From: Leptospira neocaledonica
Lineage (GTDB): Bacteria > Spirochaetota > Leptospiria > Leptospirales > Leptospiraceae
Length of the DNA: 64,000 nt
Direction: 5' to 3'
Assembly (NCBI RefSeq): GCF_002812205.1
Contig: NZ_NPEA01000011.1
Location: 82,808 to 146,807, forward strand
Below are positions 55,586 to 64,000 of the stretch, in pieces; the first letter of the stretch is position 1; every line of letters starts with the position of its first letter. A model generated the notes under the pieces. The model ran no database searches and was not told the origin of the DNA. It saw only the letters and a program-made list of their open reading frames with translations. The translations under genes were made by a program, and so were the position numbers.

Positions 55586-57667
55586 ATGGCTATTTCTCAA
55601 ATCGCCTTCCACGTGATCTTCACGGCTCTGTTTATAGTAGCAAATGTTGTGTTCGTTCGTGCCATTCTCTACAGATTAAATCTTGTATTTAATGCTAGAA
55701 AGGCTCATGGAACCGAAAACTTCCTGGAACATAAGAACTGGGAATTCCGGATCAAAAGTTTCGTATTAAACGTAATCTTACAAAAAAAGAACTTTAAAGA
55801 ACCATTACGCGGTATTATGCACGCATTCGTATTTTACGGATTCGTCACTTACTTACTGCATACCACCAGCCAGTTCATCTCCGGTGTATTTGGATATGCA
55901 TTGGATGATCCTTACAAATTCACCTTGGTTGGAAGTGTATTCGGAGAAACCGCAAACCATTATTACGAAGCAGCCCTCCAAGTAGTTTCCATTTTGGTAC
56001 TCGTGGGACTTGGCTTCTTTGCATGGAGACGCTGGATCCAAAAAGCAAAAGGATTAGATGTTCATTCTCCTGCTTCTGCAATCGTAATCGGAATGATCTC
56101 CCTACTCATGCTCTCTACCCTATTGGGAGAAGGTGCAAGAGCAGTTGGAGCAGAATACGCAAACCCATTCCATGATGCGGCTCCAATCGCAGCAGGGATC
56201 GGAGCAGTTTGGGAAGCGATCGGTATAGAATATTCTTCCGCTGACTTGGTTTTCCAAATCATGTGGTGGACACATATTCTTTCCGTATTCGCGTTCATGT
56301 TGTATGTTCCAACATCCAAACACGCGCACTTAATCTTCGCGCCATTTAATTATTTCTTACAATCAGATACTCCTAAGGGTGCTCTTTCCAAATTAAATTT
56401 GGAAGACGAGACTGCAGTTTGGGGAGTTACCAGAACAGAAGACTTCCCTTGGCCGAACCTTCTGGACGGACTTTCTTGTATAGAGTGCGGCCGTTGCCAA
56501 GTGCAATGTCCTGCAAACCGTACAGGAAAAGTTCTGAACCCTAAAGCGATCATCGTGGAATTAAAACACGCGCTTATGGATAAAATGCCTGAGGTAGTGT
56601 CCATTAGAGAAACCAATCCGGAAGGCGCTGCCGATGCAGTTGCTGCATTGGACACTTCAGTGATCGGAAAATACGAAGGTCTTTCCGAAGAAGCACTTTG
56701 GGGATGTACGACTTGTTACGCTTGTGTAGAAGCTTGCCCAGTTGGAAACAACCAAGTCAACGCAATCATGGAAATGAGAAGACACTTGGTACTCGTTGAG
56801 TCCAGCTTCCCTGCTGAATTACAAGGTGCATTCGTAAACATGGAAAACAATTCCAACCCTTGGGGAGTTGCTGCACACTCGAGAGCAGATTGGGCAGAAG
56901 GTCTTGGCGTTAAAACCATGGCAGAAGATTCCAACGTAGACGTTCTATACTGGGTAGGTTGTGCTGGAGCTTTTGATGATCGTAACAAGAGAATCGCACA
57001 GTCTTTTGTAAAAATTATGCAGAAGGCTGATGTTAAGTTCGGTATCTTAGGAACGGAAGAAGGATGTTCCGGAGATTCAGCACGTAGAGGTGGTAACGAA
57101 TATCTCTACCAAACATTAGCACAATCCAATGTGGACACTATGAACGGATACAATGTGAAAAAAGTTGTAACCGCTTGTCCTCACTGCTATAACACAATCA
57201 AAAACGAATATCCTCAGTTTGGCGGAAACTTCGAAGTGGTTCACCACTCAGAGTTCATCAACGAACTTGCTAAAGACGGAAAAATCGAAGTAGGTGTTGC
57301 AGAAGATGCAAATGCTGGAAAGTATACCTACCACGACTCCTGCTATATCGGAAGATATAACGACAACTACGAGAACCCAAGAGACCTGGTCAAAAAGGTT
57401 TCCGGTGGAAAACTTGCAGAACCAGTCGACCACCATTCCAAAGGACTCTGCTGCGGTGCAGGTGGAGCTCAGATGTGGATGGAAGAGCATGGCGAAAGGG
57501 TCAACTTCAAGAGATCCAATCAGCTTCTGGATACCGGCGCGACTACGATCGCAACCGCTTGTCCTTTCTGTATCACAATGATCACAGACGGGGTAAAACA
57601 AGAAGGTAAGATCGAAGAAGTAAAAGTAAAGGATATCGCGGAATTAGTCGCGGAAAACTTGAAATAA
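55586..57667 (+). CDS. EtfD-like membrane (Fe-S) oxidoreductase with CCG domains
   Basis: The 693-residue protein combines an N-terminal NarI-like membrane region with five or six helices (residues about 1-250), two 4Fe-4S clusters (SCIECGRCQVQCPANRTGK; CTTCYACVEACPVGNN), and two cysteine-rich CCG domains (GCSGDSARRGGNEYLYQTLA with CPHCYNTI, and GLCCGAGGAQMWMEE with ATACPFCITM). This architecture resembles mycobacterial EtfD and HdrD-like enzymes, which pass electrons from electron-transferring flavoprotein into the quinone pool during fatty-acid beta-oxidation. The donor is not shown by the sequence. The gene is followed by a strong terminator. Confidence 0.88.
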   Translation: MAISQIAFHVIFTALFIVANVVFVRAILYRLNLVFNARKAHGTENFLEHKNWEFRIKSFVLNVILQKKNFKEPLRGIMHAFVFYGFVTYLLHTTSQFISGVFGYALDDPYKFTLVGSVFGETANHYYEAALQVVSILVLVGLGFFAWRRWIQKAKGLDVHSPASAIVIGMISLLMLSTLLGEGARAVGAEYANPFHDAAPIAAGIGAVWEAIGIEYSSADLVFQIMWWTHILSVFAFMLYVPTSKHAHLIFAPFNYFLQSDTPKGALSKLNLEDETAVWGVTRTEDFPWPNLLDGLSCIECGRCQVQCPANRTGKVLNPKAIIVELKHALMDKMPEVVSIRETNPEGAADAVAALDTSVIGKYEGLSEEALWGCTTCYACVEACPVGNNQVNAIMEMRRHLVLVESSFPAELQGAFVNMENNSNPWGVAAHSRADWAEGLGVKTMAEDSNVDVLYWVGCAGAFDDRNKRIAQSFVKIMQKADVKFGILGTEEGCSGDSARRGGNEYLYQTLAQSNVDTMNGYNVKKVVTACPHCYNTIKNEYPQFGGNFEVVHHSEFINELAKDGKIEVGVAEDANAGKYTYHDSCYIGRYNDNYENPRDLVKKVSGGKLAEPVDHHSKGLCCGAGGAQMWMEEHGERVNFKRSNQLLDTGATTIATACPFCITMITDGVKQEGKIEEVKVKDIAELVAENLK

Positions 57668-57693
57668 GAAGAAGTTTAACTTCTTTGAATGGA

Positions 57694-57722
57694 AGCCTCG
57701 GCGGTAACGTCGGGGCTTTTTT
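57694..57722 (+). terminator. rho-independent terminator after the EtfD-like gene
   Basis: A ten-base-pair stem AGCCTCGGCG (57694-57703) with CGTCGGGGCT (57708-57717) closes a GTAA tetraloop of GNRA type and is followed directly by a run of T. It lies 27 bases after the stop codon. Confidence 0.92.
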
Positions 57723-57888
57723 ATGCCCGGACAAAAAAATAGCGGAATGTTTCCATCCCGCCCTGAATCATCTGGTGCAAATACATTATATACGACGGAA
57801 GGAATATCCGCCACATTACAGGAAATTATTTATTTTCATTAGAAAGAAATTTCAGAGGCAAAAAATAGGCTAAAAGGATTAGGTAATT

Positions 57889-58494
57889 TTACTGGTTACC
57901 CATATTTTCCTGCAATTTTTTCACAAACTTCTCATAGAGTCGATTCTCAGTATCTAATAACGTTTGCTGTCCATTGGTAAATGGAGTATGGCCTTTCAAA
58001 CTCGATTCCCAGAGTATCACTCCTGTTTCAATATCCACCCCTTTGAGGATAATTTCAGCCACGAAATGTTTACGAAGCCTACGCCTAGCGACGGAATAAT
58101 TGGTGATCTTTCCGAATACCGCACAGTTTGCGTTTACTATTTTTCCTAAATTCAGACCTTCGGATTCAGTAATACCAGTCTTGCTTAATGTAATTTCATT
58201 TATCAATTTATCCAGTTTCCCTCTTTCTAAAACGGTAAAGCCCGCTTGAAATAATGCCTTCTCGGTCTTCTCCCTATTTCTCCCAGAAACGATCTTTTGA
58301 GAATTTTCCTGGGAATCGGTCAATTCCAATCCTTCTGCAAATTCAAAAGGAAATACAACATATTTGGAAGTTTTTAATTTAGAAGAATTTTTGCCCAGGC
58401 TTAGCTGTGCATCGTAAGAAGGAAGGCTCCTACAATTACTGTAGAAGAAAATGAATATTACAGAAAGAAAGATCGAAATTGGAGCTCGCCGCAT
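57889..58494 (-). CDS. CsgG-like lipoprotein
   Basis: The 201-residue protein begins with a signal sequence ending in a lipobox-like cysteine (FFYSNCRSL). The mature part has the CsgG-family order: KYVVFPFEFAEG, ALFQAGFTVLERGKLDKLIN, LGKIVNANCAVFGKITNYSV and FVAEIILKGVDIETGVILWE. CsgG-like proteins sit in the outer membrane and form pores or assist secretion in other bacteria, but short versions like this may only bind partners. It is separated from the neighbouring small genes by about 95 bases. Confidence 0.8.
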   Translation of the reverse strand: MRRAPISIFLSVIFIFFYSNCRSLPSYDAQLSLGKNSSKLKTSKYVVFPFEFAEGLELTDSQENSQKIVSGRNREKTEKALFQAGFTVLERGKLDKLINEITLSKTGITESEGLNLGKIVNANCAVFGKITNYSVARRRLRKHFVAEIILKGVDIETGVILWESSLKGHTPFTNGQQTLLDTENRLYEKFVKKLQENMGNQ

Positions 58495-58588
58495 AGCTTA
58501 TCAATCAATGATAATATAAAATCCGGCAAGCGATTTCGAAGTTACGCCATTGTTTTCGAAAAAATAAGATTCGAATGAAGAGATAAGT

Positions 58589-58780
58589 TTATTGATTCGT
58601 TTCTACGTCTGCCTCTTCAACAGTAATTAGATCCAAAGTATTCCCGTCCGCATCTAAAAACTCCATTATGTATGCGACACGAGGGTCATGATGTACAAAT
58701 ACAATTGTCCCTACAGATCCAGCGGGCATTGAACCTATATTGCGCTTTAGCTTTACCATTTCGTATTCTTTAAAAGCCAT
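58589..58780 (-). CDS. small DUF4926-like protein
   Basis: The 63-residue protein from the ATG at 58780 (a TTG at 58813 would add 11 residues) reads MVKLKRNIGSMPAGSVGTIV, then VAYIMEFLDADGNTLDLITVEEADV, which fits the DUF4926 fold, a small beta-barrel. DUF4926 proteins often accompany toxin or orphan immunity genes. No ribosome-binding site is evident for either start. It is the last of five small genes downstream of the giant toxin-like gene. Confidence 0.65.
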   Translation of the reverse strand: MAFKEYEMVKLKRNIGSMPAGSVGTIVFVHHDPRVAYIMEFLDADGNTLDLITVEEADVETNQ

Positions 58781-58868
58781 TGTTATTATTGTTTGGTTAT
58801 ATTTAGCACTCAACTTAGTTGTATTTCATGAACCTTGGCGATAGGCTTAACTATATATTGGAATAGGA

Positions 58869-59198
58869 TTACTCGAAAAATTCTGGAATTTTCTTCAGTT
58901 TGCTAAAATCAACCTTCCAAAGGTCAAGCTCATACAAATCACCATATTGATCGATATTCAATGTAACAGAAACTTCAATCCCATCAATATCGTAGAAGCT
59001 CAAACTTGCAATAGATTTGTTCATTCTTCGCCCTTCGTTATTGGCCAAAAAGAAAAGACTCCCCATTCCTCCATCGTCCATTTCTTGGACTTTCAACTTG
59101 CTAGCATCAAGGTCAACGTATTTGGAAAGATTAGACTTTTTAAGCAGAAACACAAGTAACCGCTCTTCTGCGGAATTAATTTGTCTAAAACTCTTCAT
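58869..59198 (-). CDS. small hypothetical protein, possible DUF6984/immunity-like
   Basis: The 109-residue protein starts with FRQINSAEERLLVFLLKKSN and has alternating strands (GSLFFLANNEGRRMNKSIAS, EVSVTLNIDQYGDLYELDLW), the look of small immunity proteins such as DUF6984. Base composition is more AT-rich than in the core genes to the left. The ribosome-binding site is weak. Role unknown, but the position in a row of small genes behind a toxin-like gene suggests immunity or an orphan-module remnant. Confidence 0.6.
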   Translation of the reverse strand: MKSFRQINSAEERLLVFLLKKSNLSKYVDLDASKLKVQEMDDGGMGSLFFLANNEGRRMNKSIASLSFYDIDGIEVSVTLNIDQYGDLYELDLWKVDFSKLKKIPEFFE

Positions 59199-59317
59199 AC
59201 TAAGGGACTGTTATTCTTTCTACGTTAGTTTCGCTATATATGAGCCAATAGACTGAATAACCTCAAGCATAAGAATTTGCCAATTCAGAGTCGGCCTTAC
59301 TTCAGGCTAAAATTTCT

Positions 59318-59725
59318 TTATTTATGATTTTCAGGCGAACTTTTGCTTAGCTCAGCAAGCTGATGAAGTAAAGTTGCCAATATTGAAAAAACAGGAAAAG
59401 GAAAGGTCAATTTTATTCGGTTCCCATTTTGCATAGACAACTCAATGTCCATCTCTTTTCTTGCAGCTTTAGCTCCAAGTAGCGTTATCTCTTTTAAAGA
59501 AGCAAATCCTACTTTCTCTATCTCTTTAAAGAAAACCTTTTCACTCCCCCATTCTAAACCGCGAGTTCGCAAATACAGTGATTTATCCTTTTGCTTATAA
59601 TGAAATAAACAAAGACCTAACTCATTCTCTTTTTCCGAACAAACTGTGCCATATCCATACTTGATTAGGCTTTTGGCTTCTCTTTCAATACGCTTCCGAG
59701 CTGATTCTTCAATCGAATGATTCAC
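59318..59725 (-). CDS. hypothetical protein in the toxin-associated gene row
   Basis: The 135-residue protein uses GTG at 59725 with GGGGA six bases upstream. It has an N-terminal basic helix (SARKRIEREAKSLIKYG) and strands such as LYLRTRGLEWGSEKVFFKEI and DIELSMQNGNRIKLTFPFPV, like a small alpha/beta or PH-like fold. I do not recognise a family. Together with its neighbour at 59762 it shares a similar fold pattern (strands with FxxI/YxxI elements), perhaps related. Confidence 0.55.
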   Translation of the reverse strand: MNHSIEESARKRIEREAKSLIKYGYGTVCSEKENELGLCLFHYKQKDKSLYLRTRGLEWGSEKVFFKEIEKVGFASLKEITLLGAKAARKEMDIELSMQNGNRIKLTFPFPVFSILATLLHQLAELSKSSPENHK

Positions 59726-59761
59726 CTACGTCCCCTGAGTAGCCTCAACGCAGGTATTATG

Positions 59762-60142
59762 TTATTGATTAGTGATACGAAGTAAAAAACGATAAACTTC
59801 CCAAACATCGCGTAATTTTCCATTTCCTCCTAAAATTCTTAAATAAACCTGGACTCCATTCTTTTTTAGAATTGCAATCGATTCGGTAATTTCCTTTTGC
59901 TCGACAACTTCTAAATTAGAAATTTCTTCATATTGAAGATATTCCCATTTTTCTTCTGATTGGAACAGATACATCCCTACATCAGTAAAAAGAACGGAAT
60001 CATTGAAGTAAGGTTCAGAATTGAGATAAACTCCTAAAATTCCATCTTGAGCTACGCCGCGCATCTCAGAAGGAATTTCTAAATGAAACCTACTCAGTTT
60101 TTCTAAAATACGATATGAAAGTTGTTTTGCTCTATTATTCAT
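59762..60142 (-). CDS. hypothetical protein in the toxin-associated gene row
   Basis: The 126-residue protein starts at ATG 60142. It shows a helical start (YRILEKLSRFHLEI), then strands SVLFTDVGMYLFQ and KWEYLQYEEISNLEVV, and ends GNGKLRDVWEVYRFLLRITN. The run of strand, YxxI and short helix resembles PH-like domains in which a residue such as the Y in YEEI is a marker; this is a weak inference. It lies 36 bases upstream of the previous small gene on the same strand and has no clear ribosome-binding site. Confidence 0.55.
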   Translation of the reverse strand: MNNRAKQLSYRILEKLSRFHLEIPSEMRGVAQDGILGVYLNSEPYFNDSVLFTDVGMYLFQSEEKWEYLQYEEISNLEVVEQKEITESIAILKKNGVQVYLRILGGNGKLRDVWEVYRFLLRITNQ

Positions 60143-60243
60143 GGAATCGATGAATCAAGAAGTCCTCTTCCATTTTTAGCAATAAAATCATATTAAATTC
60201 ATTAAGACAATATAATGTTTATCTTTAAAATAAACAAAAGAAA

Positions 60244-60789
60244 CTATAGTCCACAAGCTTGCCTTAAATTCAAAATCTCTTCACTAGTCAATCTTTCGAT
60301 GCTTATATAGCAAACATTGGATTCAAAATCTACACCAATGCCTACTCTTTCATTCTTATATAAGCGACTTGGTTTAAATCCAGAAATCAAAACTTGAACA
60401 GAATCATGTAAAATTGATAAAGAAAAGTTCCGATTTTCTCCAATTACATATAAAGAATCAGCTATTCTGAACTCCTTGGCCTCAATTTTCTTTTCCCAAT
60501 CCGATGTATCGCAAAGAGGAAAAGAATTCAGAATAACATTCTCAATATCAAAATGATTAACCTCATTAACAAAAGAACGAGGAACGAGAACCAAGTTAAT
60601 CGAAACAAGTTCCTTCGTTCTAGAATGAATCCAAAACTCGAACAAATATTCGTCAGACTCTAATCTCCAAATATAAATAGGTTCCAATCCAGGGCTATAA
60701 TTTCCAAATTGAATCTGAAAAGGACTATAAGAATCGAATATAGTCTTTTCTACTAATTTCGTTTTACTCGAATTATTGATTTTTAACAA
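60244..60789 (-). CDS. hypothetical protein directly behind the toxin-like gene, candidate immunity protein
   Basis: The 181-residue protein starts at TTG 60789, 12 bases after the stop of the toxin-like gene, with AAGG upstream. It has alternating strands, such as PIYIWRLESDEYLFEFWIHS and KELVSINLVLVPRSF, and a C-terminal LTSEEILNLRQACGL helix. No family is recognised. Its position immediately after the toxin C-terminus is where immunity genes of polymorphic toxins normally lie. Confidence 0.6.
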   Translation of the reverse strand: MLKINNSSKTKLVEKTIFDSYSPFQIQFGNYSPGLEPIYIWRLESDEYLFEFWIHSRTKELVSINLVLVPRSFVNEVNHFDIENVILNSFPLCDTSDWEKKIEAKEFRIADSLYVIGENRNFSLSILHDSVQVLISGFKPSRLYKNERVGIGVDFESNVCYISIERLTSEEILNLRQACGL

Positions 60790-60801
60790 TCGTAACGACC
60801 T

Positions 60802-63800
60802 TTATCTAACAGGCTGAGCGTGAATCAGAACAGGGAGTCCCCCATCACGCGCTGCTTGAAATATAAATTCCCATCCACCAACTACAATTTTTTTCCCAAA
60901 TTCTACGTTGCCTGATAATGCCTTGTCTAACGCTTTTGTATAGCTTTCCATCAATAGTTTTGAGTTTAATGGAGTAGTAAAGCTCTGACTTCGGCCTAAA
61001 AATTCCCTCAAATGTTTTACTGCAGACTCCAATATTCTTACTTGAGTCCCATTCGTGGAATTGAAAACTTTAGGTAGCGTAGCTCCTGCATTTAATTCCC
61101 AGGCTGCAGCAGTTTCACCTGCTACTACTTCAGAAACAACAGTTGCAGTAGAAGACGAATTTGATACTACAGCTGGAGGTACCATACCCAGTATGCTCGC
61201 TAATCTTGGATATGCAACGATGAATCTGATAGCCTGTGGAAGCATTATCTCAGGTAGGGCGACTAAACCAAGAATCGTTAATCCAGTAACGCCACCTGCA
61301 ATGGCTCCTTCTGCCTGTGCTTCATTTGAAATTTTATAAAGTTCTTTAACTTTTTCTTCACAGGTTGAGCTACCGTTGCAATTTCGAATCGCATAAACAA
61401 AGCCGTAGTTAGGATCAGCAATTCCATAAGCAGGTTGGTTGTGAACCAAAACCCCTTCTGAACCGACGTAATACGTATGATTCTCTTCTACTTCAAAGTT
61501 ATAAACGATAGTAGGCTCTACATCGTAGTATTTTACAGAAGATATACTAGCTTCTTTACTATTCTCTAAAAGTACCAAATCCCCTATATTTAAATCCTTT
61601 GCTTTTACCCATTCTGATCGATTTGTTACCCAAAATGGATGGTTCCAGGTAGTTTTGATAGCGGTTCCATTTCCGACTGACAATTCGTATATTAATTCTG
61701 TTTGATTAACCCATATACGGAAAACTTTTTGGTAACTACTTTCTCCCGTTTCTTCATCCCAAGAAAGAACAAAATCTCCCACTTGGATGGTCTCGATCGG
61801 TCTTTGTCCTTCTCTGGTCCAAACTAAAGTTCCGGCAACAAAACAGCTTCTGAATACTACCTTACCTTCATCATTTACATAAGCGAAATCACCGAATGCA
61901 TTTCCTGCGATTTGGTTTAAATAGATCTTAGCTTGGTCACCGATTTGGCTAAAGAAGCCATCTCCTGCAGAACCGTTTTGATCCTTTCCTTGGATTTTAA
62001 TATCCGCAATAGCAGGAGATTTATCGATCGCATCTTTAAGGCCTTGGTTCCCATTTACATAAGCTTCGTTGTGAACTCCACCCATCATTTCATTCAAGGA
62101 AGCGAGAGCTGATTGGCGTAAATTCGGGTCTGCATCCGGATTGCGAACTATATCAGAAAGATTCTGAATCACTTCGGGAAGATTTTCCGGCTTTATACCT
62201 AAACCATCCGCAATCGCTTTTAAAGTTTCGCTATTCGCAATCAAATTAGGATCTTTTAATACATCTCCGTAGGCTCCAGCAACCTCCATCTGGGCTTCTT
62301 TCTTGGCTTTATCCGCCAGATTCTGAGCCGTCATGACTGTATAATCATTACCAAAGTTCGTATTTGCAGTAACCGGTCCCCAAGAGTTACTATTAGTATC
62401 GAAAGAAATTCCAAGTGCTTCGTTTCCAAGAACATCTGCACCAAAGTTTACGGTTCCGTCAGCATTGATGGTTAAGGAACCACCGAGTCCAAGTTTATTG
62501 GCAGCCCCTCCTCCACAGTTGTTCTCTCCCATATCACAACCGAATCCCATGAAGATGGAAGGTTTCTGATCGGTGTCTGTGCTTAGGTTCACACCAAAGT
62601 TTGATCCGTATTCTTGACCGGCTCCAATGGAACCGCTGGTATTTCCGGATTCTAAATTATAACTTACATTATAGAATCCTCCGGTTTCGCCCACCGTTCC
62701 TCCAAAATTCAAGTTCAAACCTGATCCAGGAGCAAAAGAGATTCCTCCGTTAAATGCGGAACCTCCGATGTTCAGTCCGGCACCCCAGCCGGAGGCAGAA
62801 GGTCCATTTAAACCTTCATCCAACATCCCGCCTAGAGTATTCGCTTTTTGAGGAGGAGTATAGGATACGGAACCGGCAAGTCCCATTGGACCTGTAACTC
62901 CGAGTAACATTCCATTAGCAAATGCTGATAAAGTTGCATTATCATTTCCGGAAGAAGAAGCAATAGCAGCTTGTCCCACTGCACCTAATAAACGAATTCC
63001 GGTTGCGTAATTTTGTTGTGCTGCAGTGAGAACATTTGTTGCTGTTTGTGCTTGGGTTCCGCCGGAAGTGAAAAAGCTTCCGACCGTATTCGAAACTGCA
63101 GTGATCGCGGTTTTTGCCATATTCACGGCAGGCGCAACAAAGTTCGCAACAGCGTTATATGCTGTTGAAACAGCACTCACAACGGAACTGACTCCAGGTA
63201 AATTCGCAACCCAGGTAGCAGCATTTGCTACCCAAGTTCCCACTGTAGAAAGCGCACTACCAATTGCAGAAACCACACTGGAAACAGTACTTCCCACACT
63301 TGCTACCGCTGAAGCTAACATACTTCCACCGGCAACCGTTCCGGGACCTGGAATAAATTGTAAAGCGACGGAAGCAGCAATTTGAAGTGCTGTAGAAATC
63401 ATCTGCTTTTGTTGTTCTTTCTTAGCCGCTTTTTCTGCCTGTTTCTGATCGTATTGTTGCCAGAGTTGGGAGAAAATACTCGGATCCATTCCAGGTGGCG
63501 CAAATTGTTCCGCTAATTGATTATAAGCGGCGGTCTTGATGTCCGCTTTCCATTTTGCCTGGATGTCTCCTTTAGCAAGATCAGCTTGGAGATCTTTGCC
63601 TCGAACATATTCAGCGGATTCTTTTCCTAAATCCCGAATTTTATCATCTAGTTTATCGATATCAGATGTGTTAATTGCAAATCCTGCGGGTCCAAGAGCG
63701 AGACCAAGTGCAACTTTAGCACCGTCTTTTCCTAAGACAGAAGTAACTCCATGAACTACTTCTGCAGTGATTTTCGTTGCTCCCACGATAACTTCCGAAG

Positions 63801-64000
63801 TAGCCTTTTGAAGAATATTATTAATCGGACGGACAACATCTTGCACTCCAGGAATTTGTGAGAGCACATAAAGGCCGGGAGAAATGACCATCATTCTTTG
63901 GTCCATTGCTTGCTGTGCTTTCTTCTTAGCCTTTTGATCTGCTTTGTAATCGATGAAAGCGGAAATAACGTCTGCTGGAATTCCTGTGGCTTTACTAATT
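60802..64000 (-). CDS. giant polymorphic-toxin-like protein with Hint domain (5' end outside window)
   Basis: The frame stays open to the right edge, so the N-terminus is missing; about 1065 residues are visible. From the visible start there is a basic coiled region, an alanine- and valine-rich hydrophobic stretch (AVASVGSTVSSVVSAIGSALS), and long Gly/Asn-rich beta-repeat segments (GGSAFNGGISFAPGSGLNLN). A Hint (hedgehog/intein) domain runs from Cys at 61843-61845 (SCFVAGTLVWTREGQRPIET) to the HN motif at 61438-61443 (GSEGVLVHN), which would autocleave. The last 211 residues after it (60805-61437) have two hydrophobic segments and an unrecognised C-terminal domain ending VGGWEFIFQAARDGG and HAQPVR. 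Layout and size recall the very large Leptospira-specific proteins and polymorphic toxins. Confidence 0.82.
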   Translation of the reverse strand, partial: ISKATGIPADVISAFIDYKADQKAKKKAQQAMDQRMMVISPGLYVLSQIPGVQDVVRPINNILQKATSEVIVGATKITAEVVHGVTSVLGKDGAKVALGLALGPAGFAINTSDIDKLDDKIRDLGKESAEYVRGKDLQADLAKGDIQAKWKADIKTAAYNQLAEQFAPPGMDPSIFSQLWQQYDQKQAEKAAKKEQQKQMISTALQIAASVALQFIPGPGTVAGGSMLASAVASVGSTVSSVVSAIGSALSTVGTWVANAATWVANLPGVSSVVSAVSTAYNAVANFVAPAVNMAKTAITAVSNTVGSFFTSGGTQAQTATNVLTAAQQNYATGIRLLGAVGQAAIASSSGNDNATLSAFANGMLLGVTGPMGLAGSVSYTPPQKANTLGGMLDEGLNGPSASGWGAGLNIGGSAFNGGISFAPGSGLNLNFGGTVGETGGFYNVSYNLESGNTSGSIGAGQEYGSNFGVNLSTDTDQKPSIFMGFGCDMGENNCGGGAANKLGLGGSLTINADGTVNFGADVLGNEALGISFDTNSNSWGPVTANTNFGNDYTVMTAQNLADKAKKEAQMEVAGAYGDVLKDPNLIANSETLKAIADGLGIKPENLPEVIQNLSDIVRNPDADPNLRQSALASLNEMMGGVHNEAYVNGNQGLKDAIDKSPAIADIKIQGKDQNGSAGDGFFSQIGDQAKIYLNQIAGNAFGDFAYVNDEGKVVFRSCFVAGTLVWTREGQRPIETIQVGDFVLSWDEETGESSYQKVFRIWVNQTELIYELSVGNGTAIKTTWNHPFWVTNRSEWVKAKDLNIGDLVLLENSKEASISSVKYYDVEPTIVYNFEVEENHTYYVGSEGVLVHNQPAYGIADPNYGFVYAIRNCNGSSTCEEKVKELYKISNEAQAEGAIAGGVTGLTILGLVALPEIMLPQAIRFIVAYPRLASILGMVPPAVVSNSSSTATVVSEVVAGETAAAWELNAGATLPKVFNSTNGTQVRILESAVKHLREFLGRSQSFTTPLNSKLLMESYTKALDKALSGNVEFGKKIVVGGWEFIFQAARDGGLPVLIHAQPVR

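Noticed and set aside
57685..57873. 62-codon open frame after the EtfD-like gene.
   Set aside because: It crosses the strong terminator and has no coding character.
1..64000. Possible tRNA or rRNA genes.
   Set aside because: Reading by eye for T-loop and acceptor-stem pairs found none; a dedicated covariance search was not possible here.

Overview
The window is almost certainly chromosomal DNA of a Leptospira species (Spirochaetes), and its moderate base composition suggests one outside the most AT-rich pathogen group. The evidence is a flgG-flgA-flgH-flgI-flgJ cluster whose FlgH lacks a lipoprotein cysteine (as expected for periplasmic flagella), many lipoproteins with loose spirochaete-type lipoboxes, an unusually long double ThyX, GerMN and HisKA_2-type signalling proteins, and a huge Hint-containing protein at the right edge resembling the very large Leptospira-specific proteins. 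No rRNA, tRNA, IS element, prophage or CRISPR array was found.

Layout. 1-3.4 kb (+): two methyltransferases, the first truncated by the window edge, and a YihY/BrkB membrane protein carrying an inserted beta-propeller. 3.4-8.6 kb (-): a sensor kinase with a small membrane protein, then five flagellar rod and ring genes. 8.7-9.9 kb (-): a DNA methyltransferase. 10.1-13.7 kb (+): a membrane protein translationally coupled to a catalytically dead class D beta-lactamase-like lipoprotein, then a CPA2 cation/proton antiporter. 13.7-21.5 kb (-): a complete kdpFABCDE potassium operon, including a 27-codon kdpF with a TTG start. 21.7-23.1 kb: a nitroreductase divergent from a TetR regulator around a palindromic operator. 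23.1-25.8 kb (-): a lipoprotein, an arsenosugar-type radical SAM enzyme (ArsS), its peroxidase-like partner and a DUF4395 protein. 25.9-32.8 kb (+): a GT-C glycosyltransferase, a class III nucleotidyl cyclase, a methyltransferase and an HME-type RND permease. 32.9-34.5 kb (-): an aldo/keto reductase-tetR operon behind a long inverted repeat. 34.6-38.7 kb: double-domain ThyX, a PQQ-type sugar dehydrogenase and an M20 amidohydrolase. 38.7-39.8 kb: a repeat-bearing intergenic area around a small hypothetical gene. 39.8-43.2 kb (-): a thiolase-like protein without catalytic cysteines, a GT9 glycosyltransferase and an M24 aminopeptidase. 43.4-47.6 kb (+): bacterioferritin, an RlmL-type RNA methyltransferase with a 19-unit 12-residue repeat domain, an N-acetylglutamate synthase-like protein and a DCC-family protein. 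47.6-50.7 kb (-): a coupled three-gene set of a lysine 2,3-aminomutase-like radical SAM enzyme, a Ddl-like ATP-grasp ligase and a heme-oxygenase-like diiron protein. 50.8-57.7 kb: HAD hydrolase, GerMN protein, diguanylate cyclase, lipoprotein, MqnC and an EtfD-like iron-sulfur oxidoreductase. 57.9-64 kb (-): a CsgG-like lipoprotein, five small genes of immunity-protein type, and a polymorphic-toxin-like giant protein running off the right edge.

Functional themes. Potassium homeostasis is represented by Kdp uptake plus a convergent CPA2 antiporter. Flagellar assembly, electrophile or xenobiotic response (two TetR systems), second-messenger signalling (a class III cyclase and a GGDEF protein), and menaquinone and electron-transfer metabolism (MqnC, EtfD-like) are also present. 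The most promising candidates for undescribed biology are the aminomutase/ATP-grasp/diiron cassette at 47.6-50.7 kb, the toxin and small-gene array at the right edge, and several proteins that keep a known enzyme fold but have lost its catalytic residues (OXA-like lipoprotein, thiolase-like protein, amino-acid-kinase half of the NAGS-like protein). All family assignments come from reading motifs by eye; no database search was run.
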